64,000 nt of DNA from Argyresthia goedartella (taxonomy: Eukaryota > Arthropoda > Insecta > Lepidoptera > Argyresthiidae): NCBI GenBank assembly GCA_949825045.1, contig OX463812.1:2216661-2280660 (forward strand), given 5' to 3'. A model generated the notes under the pieces. That model was not told the origin of the DNA, did not search any database, and worked only from the letters and a program-made list of their open reading frames with translations. Shown here piece after piece: positions 42,001-53,000 of this stretch. Positions within the stretch are counted from its first letter, which is position 1. Each line of letters begins with the position of its first letter. A program made the translations under genes and the position numbers.

Positions 42001-45000
42001 CGTTTAACATTAAAGCGGGGAATACTTTTTGGTCCTTCTAACCTGCCTCACGTTCATCAACGACTGACACACGCCAAGAGTCGCACGCTCATTGAATGGA
42101 GCATATAAAAACACATACATTTAGAAAGCTGGCTTATAGTAGAATACCCTTAGCCCAAATAAAATACCTACTAACGCACAAACTAAAGCAAATAAAACGC
42201 GGGTGTCCCTGTTAGTGTTCGGACTAACTTGTTGTTGTGAGCGTCGGCGTTGGCCTCGCGCAACGAGAAGTATCTGTCGGAGCGCGTCGTGTCGTCGCAC
42301 AGACACATGCAGTAGGAGCAGTGCCAGAACACCCAGCGCCACCACGAGTCCACCTGCGCACGCGCACACACACACACACGCTTACACCGGCCAGCCGCAC
42401 GTTACCCACTGCCTACTGCGGGGTGCGCAGCCCGCTCCACTCCAACCAACTTATACACTTTGTGGAGGAGATGCTAACTACAGTATAAAGCAAGGCTGGC
42501 TGGATCAAAAGAACATTGCTATCAAACATTTGTATAGGTACTTATGTGACTCCGTACAAATTTTGGGGTTTTAGAACAGCACACTGCGTTGCAGCAAGTG
42601 GTACTGTATATAGCTTCTTACGTATGTTTTGGCGCACGCAAATAAAACTACAGCAGATATATCTTTAAGATTTCTTACTTCACATGCCTGCACATGGGGT
42701 CAACAGATAAACTCTCACAATCATTGCCAAGCACAAGCAGATAACTCATAACGACGTTTTGATACATCTCCTCACACGATGCCGCACTAATAAAGACAAT
42801 TATACATACTCAGCGGGAAATATCATTGCAAAACAAATCGTAAGATTATTGCTGCTAGTCGATTTTGCATTGAATTGATGTCAATTGTATGAATTTTATA
42901 ATTATCGTGCGGGTCCAATTTGACAAGTTCTTGTCACTTGAATTGAAATAAGAACAATCAAGTAATGTGGGAAGAACACCAAAAATTTTCAGGCATATAC
43001 TTCTGGCCATATGTAATATGAAGGGACAATTGACCTTGTTCCACCAAATGAGTGCGTTGAATTAACATCCGCTGTGCATTGCGTAGTTGAGTCCGATGAT
43101 ACGTCGACCCCGGCTGCAGAAGGCAGGCGAGGCGATACGCGGCAGGATGTGTGTGGTGTGGAGTAGGACGCAGCACATGGTGCACTGTGTGAGTCGTGTT
43201 GTCTCACCTTGGTGGTGCCGCGCGTGCAGGTGCCCTCGCGCCCCAGTGTCCGCCCGTTCTCGTACGCGATCCACTCGTACCGCCGGTTGCTGCTGGGACT
43301 CTGAAAAACAAACAACGCTGAAATGAAACCCCATTCATAGATATACTTTCCAAATCTTCTGTAAATATGGCATATTTTAACCGAATGGGTTAACTTGAGG
43401 ATAACTTGCTAGATTTTTGGATGTGTTTTCCTGCACGTATGTGATTGTATCTTAGCCATTATGCAACGCGGAATTCATACATAACTTCTCATGTTCTTAC
43501 ATATCTCGTTAACTTATAAATACTCTGGATGCTTCCGTCATATGTTTGTTGTTTTTTCCTTATTGGATATAGACTGCATAGTATTACGCTACTTGCATGT
43601 CGTCATTTAAACCGGTGCTACTCACAGCTGGACAGATCCACATATCGGAGTCGAAGTACTGGCACTGGAGGATGCGTCCGTTGCAGGTCTTCTGCTGTGC
43701 GCAGTACTGGTCTTTAAAGCAGCCGTGGCTCTTGGTCATGGTGTAGAAGGCGCAGTTCTCCTTGCAGGTCTGCTGCGGGTTCATGTCCACCTCGTTCTCG
43801 ATGTAGCCCTGCAGAAGGCGAGTCACCTCCTCGTATGTCACACCTGGAACGCCCAAATGGCCGTGCCGTAATACGATGGCAGAATTATGAGTTGCGGATT
43901 GTTTTTTCGGCTAATGACACCAACATTCCAAAAATTAAACAGGCAGGCAACAAAGTTTTCTTAGGAGAAGCCACAATTCAGAAAGGAAACGTGAAATATA
44001 GAGTTGCGTGGAAGTCTGGTTATGCCTGAATCTCCTGGTATTGTCTCGCGAGCTCTGTCGCGAGTTCCTTGGCTCGACTAGGCTAGTGTTACCTAGCTGG
44101 TGTTCCGGCGGGTCGCACCGGTACACGTCTCGCTTGGCCATGGCGAGTGCCGCGCGCGCCGCCGCCGCAGTCTTGGAGGCGCGCTCGCTGTACCGCTGCC
44201 GCGTCAGCTCCGCCTCTTGTGTGTAGTTGCCTGATGAATAAACATAACCCACACTCACACATCATCATCATCATCATCAGCCTGTCAGGGGACCCAATGT
44301 GGAGTACAGGCCTCCTACTAAGTACACTAATTACTTAGTGTTAAGACTTTTTGCGGGCCGCGTAAAAACGTAAACTTGATACGTGCCAGGACGCAGCAAC
44401 GCTTATTAATATTTGGGTAATTCTAGTATTTGATTTAAATAGCAGGTTTGCAGGCATTCCTGTGTCGTGTCAATAATGCATTGAACAACATTTGCGTACG
44501 AGTACAATAAATCCTGTGAGAACTGAAATGTTTATTGTTCAACTTTCAATGAACCAGGAACCTTATTCTAGAGTAAATCTTCTAGGTGAGGTCATCACTG
44601 CGACATTGTTCTACAACTTTATCAGCGTAACTGTGTTAGTACGTGATACTTTTATCATTATTTTTTTAATACCAAGTCAGACATTTGTTTACAAATTGTG
44701 TGCTCTTTTTGTTTACGTGCGAAATACTTGGTTTCTTTATCGCCCTCGGCAGTGGTTTTTATTTTTAACAACTAATGTTTATCTTCATAACACATATTTT
44801 TCAAATATGTAGTACGTGGAAACTTTATTGTTTTTGCGGTATCACGTTTGCTGCTCATCTTTTGTTATAATAGTATCCCTGCCAATGTTGACACTTACAT
44901 TTTCCTCTACGAATAATTATGTTCCAGACTGATAAAACACTCGCAACCACACAGTATCATCATGTCAGTCTGTTCTTCTTTGCACATATAGTATGATGGG

Positions 45001-48000
45001 TGAACACATTCAATAAATATATCTATAGAAAACCATATGATATGATGACGTATGTTACCTTTCCCATAAATCCTAAGCAGCATCCACGAGAACTGCATCA
45101 TGGCGTACCCCTTGATCTCGGTCAGCGAGATGGTGTTGTACATGTCGTACACGAGCTGGTGCGGCGACAGCTGCAGCGAGCACAGGTCCGGGTGCTCCTC
45201 CTGTCACACACACACACATTATCACACAGGGTTTTAGTATTGAACATCACATGACCACCTCTACAAATGACTAGATCTGAGTATATGCGTCTGCAAATGT
45301 ACATAAAATACATCTCGTACACTCAGGGTCAGACACAGGCTTTGCTACTAAACCCGCCTGCCCTCTTCTCTACCGTGTATATACAGGATGGAATTTTGTG
45401 ACACCACCTGGAGGGCAAGTACTCTAAATAATGGAGGTAGCGAATTTCCCTCAAAGGAAACATTCCTTTATTTTTGAAAAGAAACAAAACTGATTTTGAA
45501 AAACACGCTTGGCACAGCCAGGAATCAATTTACTATTTTTGTTAGAGAGATGTGATCCTTATGATTGACCCTGTCAATTGACGACATAAAATTACAGGTG
45601 ATGTTTTTTCGAATTTTAGCCGGTTCGATTCCTGGTTGTGGCAAGCGTATTTTGCAGTTTTGTTTCTTTTCAAAAATAAAGGAATGTTTCCTTTGAGAGA
45701 AATTTGCTACCTCCATTATTTAGAGTACTTGCCCTCCAGGTGGTGTCACAAAATTCCATCCTGTATATGCATAATAGTGTGTATAAGTGTAGAAGCAACG
45801 CATCGCAGAATGCTTTTGACCCCATTTACGATCACACCGCGCGTTGCAGTTGAGAACTCGGACCTTGATATGAACCATGAATCAACAAATAACTTGCTGT
45901 CCGGCCTTGTCACGAGTTATCTCGACGCTGTCTATCTACATTGTGAATATTGCTCTCGTAAACCTACGATTAACGCCAAGCAATATAGTTCAACAAGATA
46001 TTTGATGTTTTCACATTTGTTTAGTCAATTACATTAAAACAATACATATTTGTAGTAAGAGTGGACCAGAACAGTGTATGTTTCCAAACAATATAGCACA
46101 GACATATAAACTGAGCTCTCTCGTGTGCCGTCACAAGATTTTCTCATTGTTCACAGCATGTACAGCCCGCGCAAAGCTGGCCTATGAGCCAGCTGTCACA
46201 TCAGTCTGTTGCCCATGCTTGCATCTCTTTTGTTCCCAAGCGTGGCAACAGATTCAGAGGCCAACAATATTGGCGTTACGTGTTTTTGTGTTTCTTTCTG
46301 CTACGAGTAAGGAAACTGTAATTACGCTGAAATTATGGTAGGTCAGAATTGTTTGTGCAACTGAATTTAAAACGGCATTGTTATCACCCAGAGTTGGTTG
46401 TTGTGTTTTCAAAGTCTAGGAGTCAAGCCCAACTGAACGCTTTCACTGATTTGTTTTGATTAGTTACGTCATCCATCACTACGAATGTTGCTATTCGGCG
46501 ATTCGCATTTTACATTACCCCGCTGCCGGGTCACTGACATGATTATGTTATTTCAACACTACGAAGGTCCTTCGTATCTCTTTGTTTACCGTTTCACCGA
46601 GCTTCACCGATCACATTTGGAAGTCGCCACCTCATTTTCTCCGCACATTATTCATGCTGAGCACAATCGTTGCTAATATGACACTTCCTTCTGTCGCACG
46701 CAAACGTAAACACTGCACAGAATGTAGGTACTCGTAACAATACATATTGCAAATGCGATTGTTTCTCTTACCTGCAGCGCTGATCTGAACATGTCACCAT
46801 GAGCGAACAGATCATCCAATGTCTTCATGGCATTCCGGATGGAACTATTCGGGTCTTTAAGGATCGTCTCGGCTAATTCGAGCCAGTCCTTTAGGGGCGC
46901 CGGCACGATTCCCGGCTGGGCCTGGCGACGCACGAACCCGTCGAATTTGTTCTTGTAGATGTCCTCGATGAATAAAATCTTCTCGTAGGCATTGTTCCAC
47001 AGCCAGCTTTTCAGCGGCGGCCGCGGACGTCGCGGAATATTTTCTAGTTGATTGGCGAACTTCGTGAACGCCTTTGTTAACTCGATGTCTCCCCCGTACA
47101 CGGAGTTAGAGGACCAGCCGCTGTCCGTCACGTTCCTCCATAGTGTTTGCTCGAGCTTGTAGAAGTCGTCCCTCAGCTGATCGACAGGAGAGAGCGTGGC
47201 GGTTATCGCTAGGCCGAAGAGCGCACAGAGCGCTACGTATTTCATGTTTGCCTGCTATGTTGTGTGGCACGTGTGTTTGCGGTGACGGTCGGTAACAGAC
47301 TGGTTTGCTTGCTTGTTTGCGTTGCGTTAATTTTCGTTGCGATGTCGGTCGCGCGCGCGGTGGCGGTGGCGGTGGCGGCGGCGGCGAGGTCTGAGGGGAG
47401 GTGGACTGTTCGCCGGCTGAGCGAGTGGGTCGCGTCTAGTGATGCGATGACCCGACTCGGATTACGCTGATTCGAGTATCGATAGCGATTTGTGTAAGGT
47501 TTTGTATTGTTGTCCTAGGACAAGTCTAGTCTTCTCAAAGCCGGGAGACTAGAGACGTCCGATTTGCGCGGTCACGGCTAGCTACTGAGCTGTGACTGTC
47601 GTTAGGAGAAGCAATAAGTGTCTCGGATTTGTCAGTCAAGTACTTAACTCAAATTACAAGACCGCATACAAAACTTACTCGGTTGTTTCTAATACTAGTA
47701 TAATAACATTTTTCAACTCCAGATTCAAGGTTAGTAGGATTTAGAAGCGAAAAAGTGCGGCAGTATTGAATGATTCCATTCATGAACAACCCCGTCCATC
47801 ACTATCACTAAACCCGCATACTACCACATGGCGCAGCCAATACGCTCTTATTGCAACTAAATAAAAGTTGCAATCCAACGAATAACTATGTTATTGAATC
47901 ATCTAAACATGTCGTCAGGTTTCATTGCTTTTGTCAGCTAAATGACAGTAATAGAGATTCTATTCCCTTGAAATAGGTTTTTAATTCCGGGATGAATCAG

Positions 48001-51000
48001 CGGGGACCTATGTTACTGACTCCTGCTGCGCATCTAATCAATCACAATGTGTCTGTGTAATAATAACCACATATGGATAATAATAATATGGCAATTAATG
48101 CTACTCTGAGCTGTCGTGGCTTTTTTGTTAACATTCTAAAACTATGCTTAAATGTTTGAATTCTGCTTTATCAAGAGACAGCAGCCCTAAAAGTATGTTT
48201 ATCTATGCATGTACGCACTGAGTAAAGTCATGTACTTGCATACTTTTACATAGAAACACTGAATTTCTCTAACTTACTTATAACCGACATTTATTTGAAA
48301 GTATACATCTTAGGGGCGATTGTTCCGTCCCCAGGTAAACAATCAGATAACTTTATTTGACATTTCACACGCAACAACAAATTCTGTCATATTCCTCAGA
48401 TAAAGAGGCAGATAAACGTTATCTGAGGAGGGAAAAATCGGCCCTTAATTGCATAAATTAATAATAAGTGTTGTAGTCCACACAAGAATACTCCTTTATG
48501 AGTTTTTTTTTCAATGGACCTTTAAATAATTATTTGTGCTCTATCTTCTTTGCAGCATGATTCAATTTGCTTTATTTAAAACTAAGTATAAAAAGCCTAG
48601 AAGCACGAGTACGTCCGCACTCATACGTGGATTGACAATTATCTCTAGAATATGGCCTATAGTCACCTTAGTAATTTCTCATGACATTGCCGGATATGCC
48701 TGTATTTACCATTAAAAATACAAGCAAATTTTATAGATTTCAATGTGAATAATAAAATGTATCGACGTCATTAACGTGCATAATCATAGTTAAGAGTACA
48801 TATTTGCCTCAGTGAGTAGTTTTGATTTCAATCTTTACATTTTATGGCTGACATTCGCGTGAATTCAATAGAGGTGATAATGGCGCTCTAGAACACTGTC
48901 TGTTGGATGTTTTTGTATGAATCTATTGTATTGTGGCGTTATCAACAGTAGCGGCTGATTTGAACGTACTTATAATTATGTTTGCAGCGCTGGTAAACAG
49001 TAGAACTCGAATACTGGTTTAATTTACGGTTTACGGTTAGGGATGTCCTAACGGTTTTACTTTATTCTTCTTTCCTTTGATAATAATATTGACTATTAAT
49101 TAACTGAAGTAAAATATAAACTGTAGCAGGCTACTGCCGATACTGTACGATACAATTAGTATTAGGAGCGCAGTCTTTGACCTCACCGTAGTATTATCTG
49201 CGCTCAGTGCATTACTCTCAACTTCCCTTATATTATACCTACAATTGAACAAGTTATCAGTTCCCAACGGTTTTGGTCACGGATTTCCTTGTAAAATTAT
49301 ATCAGTTTGCTTTTGATACTTCTTTTGTTACCACTTAAAAAGAAAGACACCTATTCATGCTGTACTTACCCATAACGGGTTTCTTGGGATCTCGTAATGT
49401 TATCATGTTCTTGTTGCTCAAGTTACTTACTTGGAAATGGTATTCTTAACTTGGTCAGCGTTTTTGCAATTGTTACACAGGGCAAAATCAATTAGCGTCA
49501 AGTTGATCAGTCGAAATTCTAATTGAAGTAACATAAGATTAGATTGATTATTTATTTCAATCTTTGTTATTTCCAACAAATATTTACGATGCAATCTTTG
49601 AGTGAACGGTTCAACTAAGTCCACTTGACATGATTTGGAGCATCCTCTCAATAATTTACATGGCTGGCTGGACTTAAACATCAACATTGCTGCCTATACA
49701 CATACACTCCATTAGGAAGAGACATTAATCTTTCCACCATATGGTGTAACATTGAAGGCACAATTTGACCAATCACCATAAAATGTATCCTTTCTACATA
49801 ATAATTCAACAGTCACCACCTCTTAGTTGTCTGACCCCGGCCATATTGATTTCCTTTGTGACTCATCCGGTACAGTTATCCGGTCCAGTAGAAGTGTCCT
49901 CGTTAACACTTATTACCATATTAACAGAGACTATTTTATATATTATTTAGGGTTGTAGGTAAAGTTATTATATTGATTGGCTGGTGCAGACAGACGCACT
50001 TTGAGTTCACATGAAGTTCACGACGAATTTGTAAAGTATTTTCACTCGCACTTGATCTTCATATTCTTCCATTTATAGGTGGGTCACCTAGCTACCTTCC
50101 TACAAACATAAGTTGGGATCTCGTAGTTGGGTTCTAGCAGATATACTATTAAGGTCAAAATGAGTATGTTGGTATGAAAACCTAGTAGTTGATGATTATG
50201 AGGTGGTTCGCCCTCTGAAGCACAGGCGGTTGATCGGTTCTCTATTGTGACTATTTCACCCAATAACCTAATAGTTATGTACCTACCTAACTAGATTGGG
50301 CTCAGACTTTGTAATTCCAAGTATTAGAAAACAATAGCCATCAATAGTACGGTAGTAGGATTTAAAATGAACTGCATGGTATCAAATGAACTGTAAAGTG
50401 GGACGTCTATATAAATTAGGTTAGGTTCTTTGGTCTACACTGGAATTAATGTTGCGTAACGTATCTATATATGGAAATTAGATTTTTCTCATTATTGCTG
50501 TAGGGCTCCAAGTGTAGGCCCAACAATCAAGTTTATTGAATTTTATCGATACAATCCCACGATCTACTCCAAGATTTCCCGGCGGTGTTTATTCCGCTTC
50601 TGCCGCGCATACCTACCACAAACTTAATAGGAATGTCCGGTTTATGCATAACATCGTAATAAGTGAGCTCGTATGTGAACAAACCTGCAAGTCATCGACC
50701 ACCATTCCGAGCACCCCCTGGCCGAGCAGTGGCGTGTGCGGAGGCACCACCAGCGCGTGGATGCGCTCCGTGAGGTCCAGCAGCGCGCCCTCGTCGTGCG
50801 CTACGCACCACTCGGCGAAGTTCTCCAGCGTGCTGCGCTCCAGCTCGTGCTGCAGCTTCACGTATACGCGCATCTGCCGGTCCTTTCTGGCCACGCGCCC
50901 GAGCTTGTCGTTCAAGTCAAACAGACTCAGCTCGAGCCTGGTGCCCCTCCCGGCTGTCTTGGCCAGCAGCTGCGCGACCGCGTTCGCCTTGTCCAGGCCG

Positions 51001-51257
51001 AGCTCCACACGCTGGATGGACCTGGTGACTTGTGCGAGCCTGGCCAGGATCTGTCGCTCCTTCCGTCGGAAGAGAGGCAGCTCGACGCCACCGGTCGCAT
51101 TGAAGGGCTTGCCCAGCACGTCCCAGGAGTTGATGACCTCCTCGCCGATCTCCTTGCCGAGTTTGATGACATCGAGCGCGTCCTCCAGCAGTGCGTGCGC
51201 GCAGCCCGCGAGCGCCAAGAGTGCGAATGCGAACACGCGGCGCGCTCCACACGACAT
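38829..51257 (-). CDS. Secreted insect-specific protein (DUF4803-like), full gene with alternative exons
   Basis: Minus-strand exons join as 46772-47245 (or 50685-51257), 45059-45200, 44093-44230, 43626-43843, 43208-43300, 42229-42353 (or 41855-41982), 41129-41242, 40434-40589, 39960-40091, 39438-39607 and 38829-39010. All borders are GT-AG with matching phases. The sum is 1944 nt = 647 aa plus stop, free of internal stops. It has an N-terminal signal peptide, a helical N-terminal region, a central cysteine-rich part (seven Cys in exon 4, HCSYCMCLC in exon 6), and a C-terminal half with FHLQIHEG, FRMHGPHLHFDI and FLALKLFTYDYTRH, ending with no membrane anchor. I believe this is the insect DUF4803 family of unknown function; that name is from memory and unverified. 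It is probably extracellular. Seen: exon structure. Inferred: secretion, family. Confidence 0.8.
39438..39607 (-). CDS. Secreted-protein gene exon 10
   Basis: Acceptor TGGCTGCAG, donor AAGG|GTGAGA; phases 2 in and 1 out. Residues 531-588: KLALVSPDIPTRWRGELPLD and YLEFTHSDFEADAAQST. Confidence 0.85.
39960..40091 (-). CDS. Secreted-protein gene exon 9
   Basis: Acceptor CGTTCCAG, donor CCCAG|GTCAGT; phases 2 in and 2 out. Residues 487-531: FRMHGPHLHFDIRTTPFSF and AAEKSKWISNDNT. Confidence 0.85.
40434..40589 (-). CDS. Secreted-protein gene exon 8
   Basis: Acceptor TGTGTGCAG, donor GTCAG|GTCGGT; phases 2 in and 2 out. Residues 435-487: LQAGGWTPLQEFDPADAG and DFHTLSYEERGVDLDELHG. The donor was chosen over an upstream GGA|GTCAGG because only it restores phase with exon 9. 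Confidence 0.8.
40716..40753. repeat. Perfect 17-bp hairpin in intron 7
   Basis: CCACTGCTGGGTAAAAT at 40716-40732 and its exact complement at 40737-40753 are separated by 4 nt. It lies between exons 7 and 8 of the secreted-protein gene. Confidence 0.85.
41129..41242 (-). CDS. Secreted-protein gene exon 7
   Basis: Acceptor TTATTCAG, donor AATGG|GTAAGT; phases 2 in and 2 out. Residues 397-435: VVTGIRLVKRGRVFHLQIHE and GKITTGHETVNG. Confidence 0.85.
41855..41982 (-). CDS. Alternative cassette exon 6b (mutually exclusive with 6a)
   Basis: Acceptor CCTCCAAAG, donor AACAA|GTCAGT; 128 nt, phases 0 in and 2 out. It encodes VDSWWRWNLLHCSYCMCLCE then DSADSSERFFSMRESLADL. It is a clear homolog of exon 6a with one extra codon, the same four cysteines and the same splice phases. 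Its codon use is less GC-rich than 6a. Confidence 0.85.
42229..42353 (-). CDS. Alternative cassette exon 6a
   Basis: Acceptor GCGTGCGCAG, donor AACAA|GTTAGT; 125 nt, phases 0 in and 2 out. It encodes VDSWWRWVFWHCSYCMCLCD then DTTRSDRYFSLREANADAHN. A CA/GT-rich stretch (about 42361-42385) precedes the acceptor. Confidence 0.88.
43208..43300 (-). CDS. Secreted-protein gene exon 5
   Basis: Acceptor GTTTTTCAG, donor ACCAAG|GTGAGA; phases 0 in and 0 out. 31 residues: SPSSNRRYEWIAYENGRTLG then EGTCTRGTTK. Confidence 0.85.
43626..43843 (-). CDS. Secreted-protein gene exon 4 (cysteine-rich)
   Basis: Acceptor GCGTTCCAG, donor CCAGCT|GTGAGT; phases 1 in and 0 out. Residues 252-324: VTYEEVTRLLQGYIENEVD, then seven cysteines in about 45 residues (TCKENC, GCFKDQYC, KTCNG, LQCQYF, WICPA). 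The density suggests a disulfide-stabilised extracellular module. Confidence 0.88.
44093..44230 (-). CDS. Secreted-protein gene exon 3
   Basis: Acceptor TTCATCAG, donor CTAG|GTAACA; phases 1 in and 1 out. Residues 206-252: NYTQEAELTRQRYSERASK, an Ala-rich helix, then KRDVYRCDPPEHQL. Confidence 0.85.
45059..45200 (-). CDS. Secreted-protein gene exon 2 (first common exon)
   Basis: Acceptor TGTGTGACAG, donor AAAG|GTAACA; phases 0 in and 1 out. Residues 159-206: EEHPDLCSLQLSPHQLVYD then YNTISLTEIKGYAMMQFSWM. The phase-0 acceptor accepts either first exon. Confidence 0.88.
45379..45768. mobile_element. Foldback MITE with ~148-bp inverted arms, TATA-flanked
   Basis: The left arm (45379-45527) and right arm (45622-45768) are near-identical reverse complements starting ACAGGATGGAATTTTGTGAC. 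TATA occurs at both outer ends. The right arm contains GGTTCGATTCC at 45622-45632, a perfect tRNA B-box motif. It lies in intron 1 of the secreted-protein gene. Confidence 0.85.
45769..46771. other. Secreted-protein gene intron, nothing recognised
   Basis: About 1 kb between the foldback MITE and exon 1a. Several short frames (for example 45636-46037 and 46078-46341) show no features of a gene. Confidence 0.45.
46772..47245 (-). CDS. Alternative first coding exon 1a (signal peptide)
   Basis: The start codon at 47245 opens MKYVALCALFGLAITATLS, a clear signal peptide. It is followed by DQLRDDFYKLEQTLWRNVT (N-glycosylation sequon NVT) and WLELAETILKDPNSS. It ends at GCGCTGCAG|GTAAGA, phase 0, 158 codons. 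The longer frame past the donor is intronic. An AG at about 47252-47253 could serve as an acceptor in the 5' UTR. Confidence 0.85.
47246..47480 (-). promoter_or_regulatory. GC-rich region upstream of exon 1a
   Basis: A CpG-rich block with (GGTGGC)n/(GGC)n around 47348-47387 precedes the start codon by about 100 bp, a plausible promoter or 5' UTR. The plus-strand frame across it (47264-47470) is low-complexity. Confidence 0.35.
47481..50684. other. Interval between alternative first exons
   Basis: AT-rich. The one segment of note is an 86-aa minus-strand frame, 49687-49427, with five cysteines and a consensus donor (CCAA|GTAAGT) at its end. A second consensus donor (ATGG|GTAAGT) follows about 60 bp on. 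No family was identified and no joining exon was found. Confidence 0.4.
50685..51257 (-). CDS. Alternative first coding exon 1b (signal peptide)
   Basis: The start at 51257 gives a signal peptide, RRVFAFALLALAGCAHA, then LEDALDVIKLGKEIGEEVI and a long helical region ending LGMVVDDLQ. The donor is TTGCAG|GTTTGT, phase 0, 191 codons. An in-frame ATG at 51482 exists, but starting at 51257 places the hydrophobic core correctly. Length and phase allow direct joining to exon 2 at 45200. It could instead be a neighbouring paralog's first exon. Confidence 0.75.
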
Positions 51258-51896
51258 GACTGAACCTGTTAGGTGACTGACTGACTGAGTCACGCCCGCG
51301 CCGGCGCTCGCACAACAAATAGACGAGACGAGTTTGAAATCGAAGCCTCGGTGTGACCAGTTCACTGGTTCAAAAACATCCGATTCATGTAGCAAAGTTT
51401 GCGTGGCTATCGAGATATTGAACTTTTGTAGTTTTAGTATGATAAATATGATAATAGATCGATCATGCAGCGTGTAGTCCACAGGTTTTTAGTGAATCTA
51501 TAGAAGTGAAGCTAGTGCTGCTTTAGCTTGCATAATAACTTTTACAAAGTTAGTAAAAGCCTACTGCACCTATTCATATTGATGTACAGTTTATTACATA
51601 AGTTTAAGGTACAGCTATGTAAACCGCTGTTGTCCTTGGTCATAAACTCAGATCAATGAATTTTGTTTTTATTTAGGTAATAATATCTGTATAAAGTTTG
51701 TGGGCATTACATTAAATACCAAAAAAGAATATTGGTAACACAACAATGAATTGGCAACATTCTTATTGTGGAGAGGGGATTCCCGAAACATGTTTAAATC
51801 AACAAAAGCTTTGTTTAGTGCGGCGGTCAGTGATATTTGAGTACCGCACCCGACATTTTTTTATCACCAGATATTGAACCTTTTTTGCTTATCTAA
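51258..51896. other. Upstream region of exon 1b
   Basis: Presumed 5' UTR/promoter of exon 1b, then AT-rich intergenic DNA without recognised features. Confidence 0.35.
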
Positions 51897-52548
51897 AAAA
51901 AAGGTCAAGAGCGAGTAGCACGACCCGCACAAGCAGGGTTCCGTAACATTATACACAAGGGTAAACGTAAAACGACAGTCTTTTGTACGGGTATACCTGC
52001 TTAATTTTTAATAATGAAATATTAAATACTAGGCAGGACAGTAGGACATTCAAGGCCCTGTATCGAAATATTGGAAAAGAGTATTTAAGTATTGAACTAT
52101 GTACTCATGTTAACGAAACTCATTGCTCGTTGAAACCGGAAGTGGATAGATATCGAGTAAATTATTTACAGAAATATATTTTAAACTAAATATTATTTAT
52201 TATTCGGATTTATTCGGATGAGCAAATATTAACCGTATAATGACAAATATTAAAGGTCTATTCCGATACGGGAGAGTCCAGTTCAGTTCACCGATAAACA
52301 AATAAAACAAATTGGGTAAGAAAATGCCCATACAAGTAATCTCTTGTTATTGTTTTTACTTTTAATTCTTAAAAATCCGAGTGTTATATTATTTGCTGCT
52401 ATAGCGGCATTATAAATCCCCCTCTGTGAAAATTTCAGCTCTCCACCTATTTCGATTGATCCCGTATAGCCCGGTGACAGACGGACGGACAGACAGCGGG
52501 ACTTAGTAACAGGGTCTCGTTTGGCACCCTTCGGGTACGGAACCCTAG
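51897..52548 (+). repeat. Dispersed repeat, long form (second copy)
   Basis: Colinear with 11735-12436: GCAGGGTTCCGTAAC, AAACGTAAAACGACAGTC, AATATTAAATACTAGG, GACGGACGGACAGACAGC and CTTCGGGTACGGAACCCT at the end. Confidence 0.75.
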
Positions 52549-52739
52549 AAAGTACTAGAAACTTGTCTTGTTTAGCTTGGTAGTGGTTTTATGGACGGCT
52601 GGCCGAGTATGCCACATTGTATTTATCTCGTAAATACTTTGAATGCATTCCAATCCAAAGAATATACTGTATACCTACTTAATTACTTACTTATAATTTG
52701 TACTTTAAGAATTGCACAAAAATTCAAATAATATACACA

Positions 52740-52815
52740 CACATACAAATAGAAAATATATGTTTAAAGGCGAGCTTATCTCTAACAAGAGATTTCTTTC
52801 AGCAAACCTAGGATT
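52740..52815 (+). repeat. LINE 3'-end piece
   Basis: AGGCGAGCTTATCTCTAAC and AGATTTCTTTCAGCAAACC match 17290-17345 and, inverted, 26520-26590. Confidence 0.5.
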
Positions 52816-52899
52816 GACGTGATATATTTAACATTAGGTTTACCTAAATATGTGCATAACGATAAATATTAAAATATTTTTATTTTATTTTAATATTAA

Positions 52900-53000
52900 A
52901 TGAAGCGTCCGTGGTCTAGCGGTATCCGCACATCGGCAACGATCCTGCGGGTAGCAACATCTGGCTGAGACGAGTACTAGATGGGTGTCCGTTTTTTTGT
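52900..53000 (+). mobile_element. Possible tRNA-derived SINE head
   Basis: TCCGTGGTCTAGCGGTATCC resembles the 5' half and A box of a tRNA (Asp/Glu-like). No B box or 3' half follows at the right distance, so it is not a functional tRNA. Confidence 0.35.

Noticed and set aside
42121..42375. 84-aa minus-strand frame reading hydrophobic residues
   Set aside because: Out of frame with exon 6a; the exon 6a frame alone matches exon 6b and both flanking splice phases.
50536..51276. 246-aa plus-strand frame
   Set aside because: Antisense shadow of exon 1b; the minus strand has the start codon, signal peptide and matching donor phase.
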